DNA of 64,000 bases, from positions 620,001 to 684,000 of the forward strand of contig NZ_JACHGU010000001.1 of NCBI RefSeq assembly GCF_014202435.1. The letters are read 5' to 3'. A program made the position numbers and the translations under genes. Origin of the DNA: Pseudoxanthomonas broegbernensis (lineage in GTDB: Bacteria; Pseudomonadota; Gammaproteobacteria; Xanthomonadales; Xanthomonadaceae). Shown one piece after another: positions 49,440-58,088 of this stretch (positions are counted from its first letter, which is position 1; every line of letters begins with the position of its first letter). The notes below the pieces were generated by a model that did no database searches, was not told the origin of the DNA, and saw nothing but the letters and a program-made list of their open reading frames with translations.

Positions 49440-51131
49440 TCAGCGGAAGTCGGCCGGGTCCGGCAGGCGCACGGGGGTGCCGTCGGCGTCGCAGGTGCCC
49501 GCCGCGCACAGGCGCTCGCGCAGGCGCGGGGCGGACTGGACGATCACGTGGTAGAGCACGTTCTGCTCCATGGTGCCGCGGAACGCCTCGCTGCCCGGGC
49601 CGACCGCCCACACGCCCACGTCCTCGCCGCCATGGGTCTCGTCGCGCATCGGCACCAGCGCTTCCTGCAGGTAGTCCGGGTGGGCGGTGTCCACGCCGCG
49701 CAGGTCCGGCCGGCCGGTGCCGGCCTGGTAGGCGCGCGGCTTGTGCGGCAAGTGCTTGGGGCCGGCGGGCTGCTGTTCGCTGGCACCGGTGTAGCCGGCG
49801 CCGTTGGCGTAGCTCAGCGTGGTGTAGGGCAGGCCCAGGCCGTCCAGCATCTCCCCGTCGCTCCGCCCATCGTCGGACAGGCGTCCGCGCACCGTGCCCA
49901 GGATCGGGTTGCCGCGACCGGGATAGCCGGCGAAGCTCATCGTGTGCGAGTGGTCGGCCGTGACCACGATCAGGGTGTCCTCGCGCGAGGTCGCCTCCAG
50001 CGCCGCCTCGACCGCGCGCGACATGGCGATGGTCTCGTCCAGGGCGCGGAAGGCGTTTCCGGCGTGGTGGGCGTGGTCGATGCGCGCGCTCTCCACCATC
50101 AGCACGAACCCGTCGTTCCCGCCGGACAGCTTCTCGATCGCGAAGCGGGTCATCTCCGCCAGGTCGGGCGTTTCCGGATCGTCGCCGGTGCGGTCGTGGT
50201 GGTAGGGCATGTGCTCGAAGGCGAACAGCCCCAGCACCGCGCTCGCGCCGGCGGCCTGGCGCATCTGCGCCGCGTTCCATGCCAGTGCGCCGCCCGGATG
50301 GGCGGCCAGCCATTCGGCGGTCAGGTCGCGGCCGTCGCGGCGCAGGCCGGTGAGCGAGGCGTCCTGCGGGTCGGCCGCCGTCGTCGGCAGGAAGCGGCCG
50401 CGGCCGCCGCCCAGCGCGACCGACGGCCCGCGCCCGGGCGCGAAGTCCAGCAACTGCCGGGCGATGTCGCGGCAGCCCGCCTCGATGGCCGCGGCGGGCA
50501 TGTTGCGGTCGCTTTCCCATTCGCGGTTGGGAACGTGGGCATAGGTGGCGGCCGGGGTGGCGTGGGTGAGACGGGCGGTGGTCACGATGCCGGTGGCCAT
50601 GCCGGCGCTGGAGCCCAGGCGCAGCCACGACAGCACGTGGCGCGCGTGGCTGCCGGCGCAGTCGTCCACGTGCCCGGCCGAGACGCCGATTGCGCCCATG
50701 TGCGTCTTCACGCCGGTGGCGATGGCGGTCATGGTGCCGGCCGAGTCCGGCGTCTGGTGGTCGGTGTTGTAGGTCTTGCTCAGCGCGGTGTGCGGGAAGC
50801 GCTCCCAGGCCAGCAGGTTCTCCTCGCCGTTCTCGCCGCGTCGCTGGCCTTCCATGATCCGCGCCGCGGCCACGGTGGCCAGGCTCATGCCGTCGCCCAG
50901 GAACAGGATCACGTTGCGCGCGCGGGCCTTGCCCGCACCATTGGCGTGGGCGTGAAGGGCGCCGTTGCGGTACCACCAGGCCGCGCTCTCGCGGACCGGA
51001 GGCGCATCGTCGACGGCCGTGTCGACGGCCGTGGCGGCGCGCGGTCGCACGGGTGCGTGCGCGGAGGCGGCGCAGCCGCACAGGAGGGTGGTTGCCAACA
51101 GCGGGAAAATCCAGGTGCGGGAGAGTTTCAT
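49440..51131 (-). CDS. PhoA-type alkaline phosphatase lipoprotein
   Basis: A 563-residue periplasmic phosphatase. Lipobox LLCGC with Cys 20 implies membrane anchoring. Metal and nucleophile motifs: NVILFLGDGMS (D80), DHQTPDSAGTMTA (Ser 130), ESARIDHAHHAGN and TADHSHTMSF. It is of the E. coli PhoA type rather than PhoX/PhoD. No Pho box is visible upstream, unlike the pst and porin genes, so it may serve the neighbouring catabolic locus or be regulated otherwise. Confidence 0.93.
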   Translation of the reverse strand: MKLSRTWIFPLLATTLLCGCAASAHAPVRPRAATAVDTAVDDAPPVRESAAWWYRNGALHAHANGAGKARARNVILFLGDGMSLATVAAARIMEGQRRGENGEENLLAWERFPHTALSKTYNTDHQTPDSAGTMTAIATGVKTHMGAIGVSAGHVDDCAGSHARHVLSWLRLGSSAGMATGIVTTARLTHATPAATYAHVPNREWESDRNMPAAAIEAGCRDIARQLLDFAPGRGPSVALGGGRGRFLPTTAADPQDASLTGLRRDGRDLTAEWLAAHPGGALAWNAAQMRQAAGASAVLGLFAFEHMPYHHDRTGDDPETPDLAEMTRFAIEKLSGGNDGFVLMVESARIDHAHHAGNAFRALDETIAMSRAVEAALEATSREDTLIVVTADHSHTMSFAGYPGRGNPILGTVRGRLSDDGRSDGEMLDGLGLPYTTLSYANGAGYTGASEQQPAGPKHLPHKPRAYQAGTGRPDLRGVDTAHPDYLQEALVPMRDETHGGEDVGVWAVGPGSEAFRGTMEQNVLYHVIVQSAPRLRERLCAAGTCDADGTPVRLPDPADFR

Positions 51132-51432
51132 CGGCTCGATGCGTGCGGAGTGAGCGGCGATCCTACAAAAGATGCGGGACGACGGAAGGCGTTCGAGGCC
51201 GGCGCGGAAGCGGCACGGGAGTCGCCGGATTACAGGCGGATGCGCGGAAAGGCATGTGCCACATGAGATTGCTGCAAAGCAACACGAATTAAGTTGTTTG
51301 AAAGGCAAAAAAATCTTTCGATTGAACATAGCTGCGCGTCCTGCGTTCGTCGCTCACGCACACCTAACATGCGCTCCGTTGCGGAAGGTCGCTGTGGCGT
51401 TCCGCACTTAGCCAACCAACGGAGCTCAGGTA
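51132..51432. promoter_or_regulatory. AT-rich divergent promoter region of phosphatase and receptor
   Basis: The 301-bp gap contains the most AT-rich stretch of the window (about 51290-51330). A 13-bp palindrome CATGTG-c-CACATG lies at 51253-51265 and a small TTGCT-gcaa-AGCAA dyad follows it. Copy B of the shared motif is at 51322 and a TAACAT -10-like element at 51365. No gene is supported. Confidence 0.5.
51322..51332 (+). promoter_or_regulatory. shared operator motif, copy B (receptor operon)
   Basis: TTGAACATAGC, 101 bp upstream of the TonB-dependent receptor; differs from copies A and C at one base. The -10-like TAACAT begins 43 bp after the motif start, as for the other copies. Confidence 0.6.
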
Positions 51433-53574
51433 ATGCTCAAGCCGTTAAGCCTCGCCATCGCCGGTGTGCTCGCCACCGCCTTCATCCAGCCCGCCCATGC
51501 CGACGAGGCCGAAGCCGCGCCGGAAGGCGAAAGCGTGCGCACCGCCTCGCCGACCACGCTGGACAACGTGATCGTCACCGGCACGCGCATGCCGCGCGCC
51601 GCCGACCGCATCCCCGGCGCGGTGAGCGTGATCACCAAGCAGGAGATCTCCAACTCCCTGAGCCTGACCGAGGACGCGACCGCGGTGCTGTCGCGCATGA
51701 TCCCCGGCTATTCCGAGTCCACCCAGGCGCTCACCAACTCGGGCGAGACGCTGCGCGGACGCATCGCGCTGCGCCTGTTCGACGGCGTGCCGCAGACCTC
51801 GCCACTGCGCGAGACCAACCGTGCCGGCAGCTTCACCGACCTGGGCATCATCGAGCGCATCGAAGTCATCAACGGCCCGTCGGCGGCCGAGGGCATCGGC
51901 GCGGCGGGCGGCATCATCAACTACATTTCCAAGCGCCCGGTGCACGGCACCGAAGCCACGCTCAGCACGCGCTGGAGCACCCAGGGCTACGGCGACAGCG
52001 ACGGCTGGAAGGTCGGCCTGACCGTGGGCCACGGCCAGGACGAGTACGACGTGCTGGTGTCGGCCTCCTTCGTCGAGCGCGGCATGGCCTACGACGGCAA
52101 CGGCCGCGCCATCGGCATGCGCGGTTCGGGCACGATCAGCGACTCCGACGCCAAGAACCTGTTCCTGAAGTACGGCATGAACTTCGGCGAGAACGACATG
52201 CAGCGCATTCAGGCCACGATCAGCAAGTTCAACCTGGTCGGCAAGGGCAACTACACCGGCGTGGACGGCGACCGCGCCAACAACCGCACCAACACCGCCG
52301 TGCGCGGCACCCCGCTGGGCGCCAAGACCGAGTTCAACGACTTCGACCAGATCCAGTTGCAGTACCGGCACGACGACCTGTTCGGCGGCAGCCTGCTGGT
52401 GGACGCCTACCGCGCCGACCAGGCCATGCGCTACCCGGCGGAGAACGGCAGCGACAAGCAGGACCCGGACATCGCGCCGCTGGGCACCCTGATCGACCAG
52501 TCCGAGGTCAACTCCGCCAAGCGCGGCCTGCGCGCCTCCTATGCGCGCACGGACGCGTTCGGCATCTCCGGCCTGGAAGTGCGCGGCGGCGTGGACCGCG
52601 TCGAGGACGTCACCGACCAGCGCCTGGCGCTGACCCAGCGCGTGTGGGTGCCGCCGATGGAGTACACCAGCACCGCGCCCTACATGCAGGTGTCCTACGA
52701 CCTGGACAAGCTGACCCTGAGCGCAGGCGTGCGCCGCGAGCGCGGCGAGCTGTCGGTCGACGACTACACCACCACCTGGTTCAACAACCGCGTGTTCGTG
52801 AAGGGCGGTTCGCTGGACTACCGGGCCACGCTGCCCAACGTCGGCATGGTCTGGCGCTTCACCGACCAGTGGTCGGCCTACGCGTCGTACGCCGAAGGCT
52901 TCAGCCTGCCCAACGTCGGCATCCCGCTGCGCAACATCAACAAGCCCGGCTACACCGTCGCGGGCATCCTCGACCTGGAAGCGATCATCGTCGAGAACAA
53001 GGAAGTGGGCGCCAACTTCCGCGGCGACCGCGTGACCGCGGGCGTTTCGGTGTACCGCAGCTTCTCCGAGTTCGGCGTGTCGCTGAGCACCGATCCGGTC
53101 ACCGGCGACTTCGTGATGAACCGCGGCCCGGTCGAGGTCGACGGCGTCGAGCTGCTCGGAAGCTTCGCCCTCAGCGACACGCTGAGCGCCACCGCGATGT
53201 ACTCGCGCATCCTGGGCAGGACCTGGTGGACGACCGGCGGCCCGCTGACCAAGCAGATGGGCGCCAGCGACATCGGCCCGGACAAGCTGGGCATGAACGT
53301 GCAGTGGCGCTTCGTGCCCAACGCCGAGTTCGTGCTGGCCTCGACCACCTACCGCGGGCGCACGCTGAACACCGGCGAGCACACCTCAGGCCGGACCCTG
53401 CTGGACCTGACGATGGGCTACGACACCGGCCGCTTCGGCAAGCTGAGCCTGGGCGTGGAGAATCTGCTGGACAAGCAGTACATCCTGTTCGGTTCCGAGT
53501 CCAGCACCAGCAACAGGGACTGGATGGCCGGCCGCGGCCGCATGTACTCGCTGAGCCACACGGTCACGTTCTGA
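51433..53574 (+). CDS. TonB-dependent receptor
   Basis: A 713-residue outer-membrane receptor. Signal peptide 1-23 (PAHA), a TonB-box-like TTLDNVIVTGTR (about 41-52), plug domain with GAVSVITKQEI and IERIEVINGPSAAEGIGAAGGIINYI (read as IEVINGPSAAEG, then GGIINYIS), then a 22-strand-type barrel ending with aromatic F. Its size and style resemble siderophore and vitamin receptors, but its position heading sugar-related genes favours a glycoside ligand. A string of hairpins separates it from the next gene. Confidence 0.92.
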   Translation: MLKPLSLAIAGVLATAFIQPAHADEAEAAPEGESVRTASPTTLDNVIVTGTRMPRAADRIPGAVSVITKQEISNSLSLTEDATAVLSRMIPGYSESTQALTNSGETLRGRIALRLFDGVPQTSPLRETNRAGSFTDLGIIERIEVINGPSAAEGIGAAGGIINYISKRPVHGTEATLSTRWSTQGYGDSDGWKVGLTVGHGQDEYDVLVSASFVERGMAYDGNGRAIGMRGSGTISDSDAKNLFLKYGMNFGENDMQRIQATISKFNLVGKGNYTGVDGDRANNRTNTAVRGTPLGAKTEFNDFDQIQLQYRHDDLFGGSLLVDAYRADQAMRYPAENGSDKQDPDIAPLGTLIDQSEVNSAKRGLRASYARTDAFGISGLEVRGGVDRVEDVTDQRLALTQRVWVPPMEYTSTAPYMQVSYDLDKLTLSAGVRRERGELSVDDYTTTWFNNRVFVKGGSLDYRATLPNVGMVWRFTDQWSAYASYAEGFSLPNVGIPLRNINKPGYTVAGILDLEAIIVENKEVGANFRGDRVTAGVSVYRSFSEFGVSLSTDPVTGDFVMNRGPVEVDGVELLGSFALSDTLSATAMYSRILGRTWWTTGGPLTKQMGASDIGPDKLGMNVQWRFVPNAEFVLASTTYRGRTLNTGEHTSGRTLLDLTMGYDTGRFGKLSLGVENLLDKQYILFGSESSTSNRDWMAGRGRMYSLSHTVTF

Positions 53575-53581
53575 CCGCGCC

Positions 53582-53701
53582 GCGGGCGCGGTGCCGGTTC
53601 CCCGGTGCCGCGCCCGCACCGACCGACCGCCACGGCGGTCGGCCGCCCTCTCCCCTGCGGCGGGTGCCGCACCGTCTTCCCCCTTCCTTGGACGGTGCGG
53701 C
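53582..53701. other. three consecutive hairpins between receptor and hydrolase genes
   Basis: Hairpin 1 (53582-53617): 10-bp plus 4-bp GC stem. Hairpin 2 (53623-53642): 9-bp arms CCGACCGCC/GGCGGTCGG. Hairpin 3 (53666-53701): 11-bp GCCGCACCGTC/GACGGTGCGGC around a C/T-rich 14-nt loop. None has a clear T-run. They would be suited to partial termination or stabilisation of the receptor mRNA. Confidence 0.7.
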
Positions 53702-53713
53702 GCCTGCCCTTTC

Positions 53714-54940
53714 ATGGCCATGTCGCTACGTCGCTCGCGTGCCTTCCTCTTCATCGTGCTGTGGCTTGGATGCGCCATGGGCGGCCATGCCGCCGCCGCG
53801 CAGGCCGGGGCCGGCGCATGGCTGCACAGGCACGTTCTGGAACAGGGCCATCCGGGCGCGCACTTGGTCGTGGCCACGGCCGATGCGGCGCCGGTGGACC
53901 TGGCCGTCGGCAGCGCCGACACCGAGCGCAGGCATCCGCTGCGCGGCGACGCCATCTACCGCATCTACTCGATGACCAAGCCGGTGGTCTCCGCGGCCGT
54001 GCTGCGCCTGATCGGCGAAGGCCACGGCGGGCTGGACGACGCGGTGGCCCTGCACTTGCCCGAACTGGCCGCGCTGCGGGTCCTGGACCGGGACGGCCTG
54101 CGCGCGCCGCGCCGCCCGCCGACCCTGCGCCACCTGCTCACCCATACCGCCGGCTTCCCGGTGGTGCCGGGACAGGCCTTGCTCCGGCGCGAGGCGGTGC
54201 GGCTGGAGGACAGCGATTCGCTGGCGACCTACGTCGCGCGTGCGGCCCGGGTGCCGCTGGCGCACGATCCGGGCACCGTCTTCGCCTACGACGGCATGGC
54301 CACCGAGATCCTGGGGCGTCTGGTCGAGGTCTGGAGCGGCCAACCCCTGGGGCGTTACCTGGATGCGACGTTCTTCGAACCCCTGGGCATGGCCGACACC
54401 GGTTTCGTCGTGCCCGAGGCCGGGCGCGGGCGCGTGGTCGAACTGACCTGCCTGCGCGACGGCGCGCTCGTGCGTGCCGACCAGGCGCACGCTCGCGACC
54501 CAGGCATTGGCCTGCGGCCGTACGCGTCCGCCGCCGGGGGGCTGTATTCCACCGCGCACGATTACCTCGCGTTCGCGCGGATGCTGCTGGCCGGCGGTCG
54601 CCATGGCGACCGCCAGTACCTGCCGCGTCCATTGGCCGAGGCCATGTTCCGGGACCAGTTGGCGGCGATGGGCCTGGACCGGCCGCACGTGGATGCCGGC
54701 GCGGGACGCGGATTCGGTCTGGGCGTATCGGTATTGCTGGACCCCCCCGCCATGGGAAGGCTGGGGGCGCCGGGGCAGGTCGGCTGGAGTGGCGCGGCCT
54801 CGACGTATTTCGTGATCGATCCGGTGCGCGGGCGCATCGGCCTGCTGCTGCTCCAGCACCTGCCGTGCGGTGGGCGGGAGCGGCTGCCCTCGGTCGCGCT
54901 GCCGTTCTACAACTTCGTGCAAGAGGTGGAGTTCCCATGA
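53714..54940 (+). CDS. serine hydrolase, beta-lactamase class C fold (esterase-like), secreted
   Basis: A 408-residue periplasmic or envelope enzyme. Signal peptide about 5-29 (GHAAAA). The SxxK motif is S86-M-T-K89 in YSMTKPVV; the second motif is Y192-D-G instead of YxN, and HTAGF marks the conserved loop after it. The YxG form is common in esterases of this fold (EstB type) rather than beta-lactamases. Last codons overlap the ribokinase start by 4 bp. Confidence 0.88.
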   Translation: MAMSLRRSRAFLFIVLWLGCAMGGHAAAAQAGAGAWLHRHVLEQGHPGAHLVVATADAAPVDLAVGSADTERRHPLRGDAIYRIYSMTKPVVSAAVLRLIGEGHGGLDDAVALHLPELAALRVLDRDGLRAPRRPPTLRHLLTHTAGFPVVPGQALLRREAVRLEDSDSLATYVARAARVPLAHDPGTVFAYDGMATEILGRLVEVWSGQPLGRYLDATFFEPLGMADTGFVVPEAGRGRVVELTCLRDGALVRADQAHARDPGIGLRPYASAAGGLYSTAHDYLAFARMLLAGGRHGDRQYLPRPLAEAMFRDQLAAMGLDRPHVDAGAGRGFGLGVSVLLDPPAMGRLGAPGQVGWSGAASTYFVIDPVRGRIGLLLLQHLPCGGRERLPSVALPFYNFVQEVEFP

Positions 54941-55899
54941 GCCAGGCTTCCTCTCCGACGGTGCTGGTCGCCGGCTCGGCCAATCTCGATTTCGTGGTGC
55001 GCGCGCCGCGCATTCCCGCCCCGGGCGAGACCGTGCTGGGCGGCGGCTTCCGTACCTATCCGGGCGGCAAGGGCGCCAACCAGGCCGTTGCCTGCGCACG
55101 CGCGGGCGGCGTGCGCACGCGCATGCTGGTGGCGATGGGGCAGGACGCGCACGCCGTGCCGCTGCTCGGCTCGCTGCAGGCGGCGGGCGTGGAAACCGAG
55201 CTGCTGAAGCGCGATGGCGCCGCCACCGGCGTGGCCTTCGTCTGCCTCTCGGAAGATGGCGAGAACGCCATCACCGTCGCGCCCGGCGCCAACATGACCC
55301 TGTCCGCCGCCGACCTGCCGTCGCTGGACGGCGTGGCCTGCCTGCTGCTGCAACTGGAGTCGCCGCTCGAGGCGGTGACGGCCTGGGCGCGCCGTGCGCG
55401 CGCCGCCGGCGTGAAGGTGGTGCTCAATGCGGCACCGGCCTGCAGGCTGCCGGAGGAACTGCTGGACGCGGTCGACGTGCTGGTGGTCAACGAGGGCGAG
55501 CTGGCGGCCGTGGCCGGCATCGCCGATCCCGGCCGTGCGCTCGCCGCGCTGGCGGTGCCCATGGTGGTGGTGACCCTGGGGGGCGCCGGCGCGGTCGCGC
55601 GCCGCCGCGACGGGCGGCGATGGATGCAACCGGCCTACGATGTGGTCCCGGTGGACACCACCGGGGCGGGCGATACTTTCTGCGGCGCCCTGTGCGCGGC
55701 GCTGGCGCGCGGCGCGGACGCGGGCGACGCCATGCGCGAGGCCGCCGCCGCCGCCGCGCTGGCCTGCACCCGCGCCGGTGCGCAGACCGGCGTGCCGGCG
55801 CGCGCCGAGGTGCTGGCGCTGGTCGCCGCGGGCCGGCTGCGCGACGGCGCGGCGCTGCATGCGCGTTTTCCCTCTCCCCCAACAGGTAGCCCGACATGA
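54937..55899 (+). CDS. ribokinase-family (PfkB) sugar kinase
   Basis: A 320-residue PfkB kinase. N-terminal VAGSANLDFVVR and PGGKGANQAVACARAG (about 41-56), and the catalytic DTTGAGDTFCGALCAAL with the base Asp in GAGD, are complete. Pentose or similar sugars are likely substrates. The overlap with both neighbours (4 bp each) shows tight coupling. Confidence 0.9.
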   Translation: MSQASSPTVLVAGSANLDFVVRAPRIPAPGETVLGGGFRTYPGGKGANQAVACARAGGVRTRMLVAMGQDAHAVPLLGSLQAAGVETELLKRDGAATGVAFVCLSEDGENAITVAPGANMTLSAADLPSLDGVACLLLQLESPLEAVTAWARRARAAGVKVVLNAAPACRLPEELLDAVDVLVVNEGELAAVAGIADPGRALAALAVPMVVVTLGGAGAVARRRDGRRWMQPAYDVVPVDTTGAGDTFCGALCAALARGADAGDAMREAAAAAALACTRAGAQTGVPARAEVLALVAAGRLRDGAALHARFPSPPTGSPT

Positions 55900-58088
55900 C
55901 TTCCTCCCCCTACCGGTTCCACGATCCCGGCCACGCCGGGCACGACCACGGCCCGCAGCCGGTGGGCACCGAGTACAAGTTCTCCCACGTCACCACCGGG
56001 CGCTATTTCCCCACCCCGGGCAAGTGGCCGGCGTGGCCGTTCTCCGACATCGGCGGGTGGATGGTCGATGCCCAGGCCAGCTCGGCGGACTGGCTGCAGG
56101 AGCTGAAGGACTGGCGCCGCGAGCACCTGGTCAGGATCGGCTACACCGACCACAACTACCGGCGCCCGGAGCTGCAGTGGGCGCAGCGCAACTTCGTCCA
56201 CGCGCAGATGATGGTCGAGGACCGCTACTTCTACGACCCGGTCCGGGGCGAGTACACGGTGGACCGCTACCTGGACGACCTGGTCGCGCGCTACGGCGGC
56301 ATCGACAGCGTGCTGATCTGGTACGTGTATCCCAACATCGGCGTGGACGACCGCAACCAGTTCGACCTGGCCGGCGACATGCCCGGCGGCCTGGAGGGCC
56401 TGCGCCGCGCGGTGGATGCCTTCCACGCGCGCGGGGTGAAGGTGTTCCTGCCGGCCAAGCCCTGGGACCACGGCACCCGCGACCCGGGCTGCACCCATTG
56501 GGACGGACTGGCGGAGGTCATCGAGAAGGTCGGCGCGGACGGCATCAACGGCGACACCTTCAACGGCGTGCCGCACGCGTTCTTCGACGCCTGCCTGGAG
56601 CGCGGGCGGCCGGTGGTGCTGCAGCCGGAGTCCACCATCAGCGCCGAGGAACAACTGATCTGGAACGTGCAGAGCTGGGGCAAGAAGGCCCCGGACGGCC
56701 CGGTGCCGCCGGTCTCCAAGTGGAAGTGGCTCGAGCCCCGGCACATGGTCAACTACGAGAACCGCTGGGGCCGCGACCGCACCCACGACCTGCAGTACTG
56801 CTTCCTCAACGGCATCGGCTACAACGCCTGGGAGAACATCTGGGGCATCTGGAACGGCTTCACCGCGCGCGACGGCGAGGTCCTGCGCCGCATCGCCACG
56901 ATCTACCGTCAGTTCCCGGACCTGGTGGTGAGCATGGACTGGGAGCCGTACCAGCCCTGCCTGCAGAAGGGCGCGTTCGCCAGCCGCTTCCCGGGGCGCG
57001 GCATCGGCCTGTGGACCCTGGCCAACCGCAACGAGTACGCGCTGGACGGCGAGCAGCTCGCGCTGGTGCATGCGCCGGGACGCCGCTACTACGACGCCTG
57101 GCACGGCACGCCTTTGCAGCCGCGCATCGAGGGAGAGCGTGCGGTGCTGTCGTTCGCCCTCGAGCGGCGCGGCCTCGGCGCGGTGCTGGCGGTGGACGTG
57201 GGCGTCCAGGCGCCGGGCCTCGATGCCTTCCTCGACACCGTGCGCCGCCAGGCCGGCGTGCCGCTGTCCGCGCACTCGGCGACGTGGAAGCCGCTGCCGC
57301 AGTCGATGGTGGAGGTCGCGCCGACGCCGCCGTCGGCGCAGCCGCCGCAAGGCATGGTCGCGATCCCGGCAGGCGAGTTCGATTTCGCCGTCGGCGGCAT
57401 CGAGATCGAGGGCTTCACCTGGGCGGGCGTGGACGTGCAGTTCCCGTGGGAGGACTGCCCGCGCCGCCACCATCGCCGGCGCATGTCCCTGCCCGCGTTC
57501 CACATCGACCGCCACCCGGTGACCAACGCGGGGTTCAAGGCGTTCCTGGACGCCACCGGCTACCGGCCCGGCGACGGCCGCAACTTCCTCCTGCACTGGG
57601 AGCAGGGGCGTCCGCGCCCGGGCTGGGAGAACAAGCCGGTGACCTGGGTCTCGCTGGAGGATGCGCGCGCCTACGCGGCCTGGGCGGGCAAGCGCCTGCC
57701 GCGAAGTTGGGAGTGGCAGTACGCGGCGCAGGGCAGCGACGGGCGCGCCTATCCCTGGGGCGACGCCTGGGACGAGGCGCGCGTGCCGCGCACCAACCGC
57801 GGCCGGCGCCTGGCCGCACCCGACGACGTCGACGCGCATCCGGACGGGGCCAGCCCGTTCGGCGTGATGGACCTGGTCGGCAACGTCTGGCAATGGACCG
57901 ACGAGTTCGTCGACGAGCACACCCGCGCGGCGATCCTGCGCGGCGGGTCGAGCTACCAGCCGCAGACCTCGCACTGGTACTTCCCGCAGGCCTACCGCCT
58001 CGACCAGCACGGCAAGTACCTGCTGATGGCGCCGTGCAAGGACCGCTCCGGCACGATCGGCTTCCGCTGCGTGGTGGATGCGGCATGA
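55896..58088 (+). CDS. TIM-barrel glycosidase-like domain fused to FGE/SUMF1-like domain
   Basis: A 730-residue cytoplasmic-looking fusion. Residues about 25-400 read as a (beta/alpha)8 glycoside-hydrolase-like barrel (LIWYVYPNIGVDDRNQF, GVKVFLPAKPWDHGT), with D220 (INGDTF) and E245 (LQPEST) as possible catalytic acids. About 400-485 is a beta-rich linker. Residues 485-730 form a formylglycine-generating-enzyme-like domain (MVAIPAGEFDF, RHPVTNAGFKAF, LPRSWEWQYAAQGS, GNVWQWTDEF, RGGSSY). The Cys pair of true FGEs is missing from the segment after RGGSS, so this domain is probably a binding or structural one. I know no family for the fusion. Overlaps both neighbours by 4 bp. Confidence 0.75.
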   Translation: MTSSPYRFHDPGHAGHDHGPQPVGTEYKFSHVTTGRYFPTPGKWPAWPFSDIGGWMVDAQASSADWLQELKDWRREHLVRIGYTDHNYRRPELQWAQRNFVHAQMMVEDRYFYDPVRGEYTVDRYLDDLVARYGGIDSVLIWYVYPNIGVDDRNQFDLAGDMPGGLEGLRRAVDAFHARGVKVFLPAKPWDHGTRDPGCTHWDGLAEVIEKVGADGINGDTFNGVPHAFFDACLERGRPVVLQPESTISAEEQLIWNVQSWGKKAPDGPVPPVSKWKWLEPRHMVNYENRWGRDRTHDLQYCFLNGIGYNAWENIWGIWNGFTARDGEVLRRIATIYRQFPDLVVSMDWEPYQPCLQKGAFASRFPGRGIGLWTLANRNEYALDGEQLALVHAPGRRYYDAWHGTPLQPRIEGERAVLSFALERRGLGAVLAVDVGVQAPGLDAFLDTVRRQAGVPLSAHSATWKPLPQSMVEVAPTPPSAQPPQGMVAIPAGEFDFAVGGIEIEGFTWAGVDVQFPWEDCPRRHHRRRMSLPAFHIDRHPVTNAGFKAFLDATGYRPGDGRNFLLHWEQGRPRPGWENKPVTWVSLEDARAYAAWAGKRLPRSWEWQYAAQGSDGRAYPWGDAWDEARVPRTNRGRRLAAPDDVDAHPDGASPFGVMDLVGNVWQWTDEFVDEHTRAAILRGGSSYQPQTSHWYFPQAYRLDQHGKYLLMAPCKDRSGTIGFRCVVDAA

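Noticed and set aside
49132-51432. Pho box upstream of the alkaline phosphatase
   Set aside because: I looked for two CTGTCAT-like half-sites with 4-bp spacing on the minus strand and found none, so Pho control is not claimed.
55640-58084. Upstream extension of the GH127 reading frame to 1443 codons
   Set aside because: The extension is an out-of-frame reading of the ribokinase and fusion genes; GH127 starts at the ATG overlapping the previous stop.
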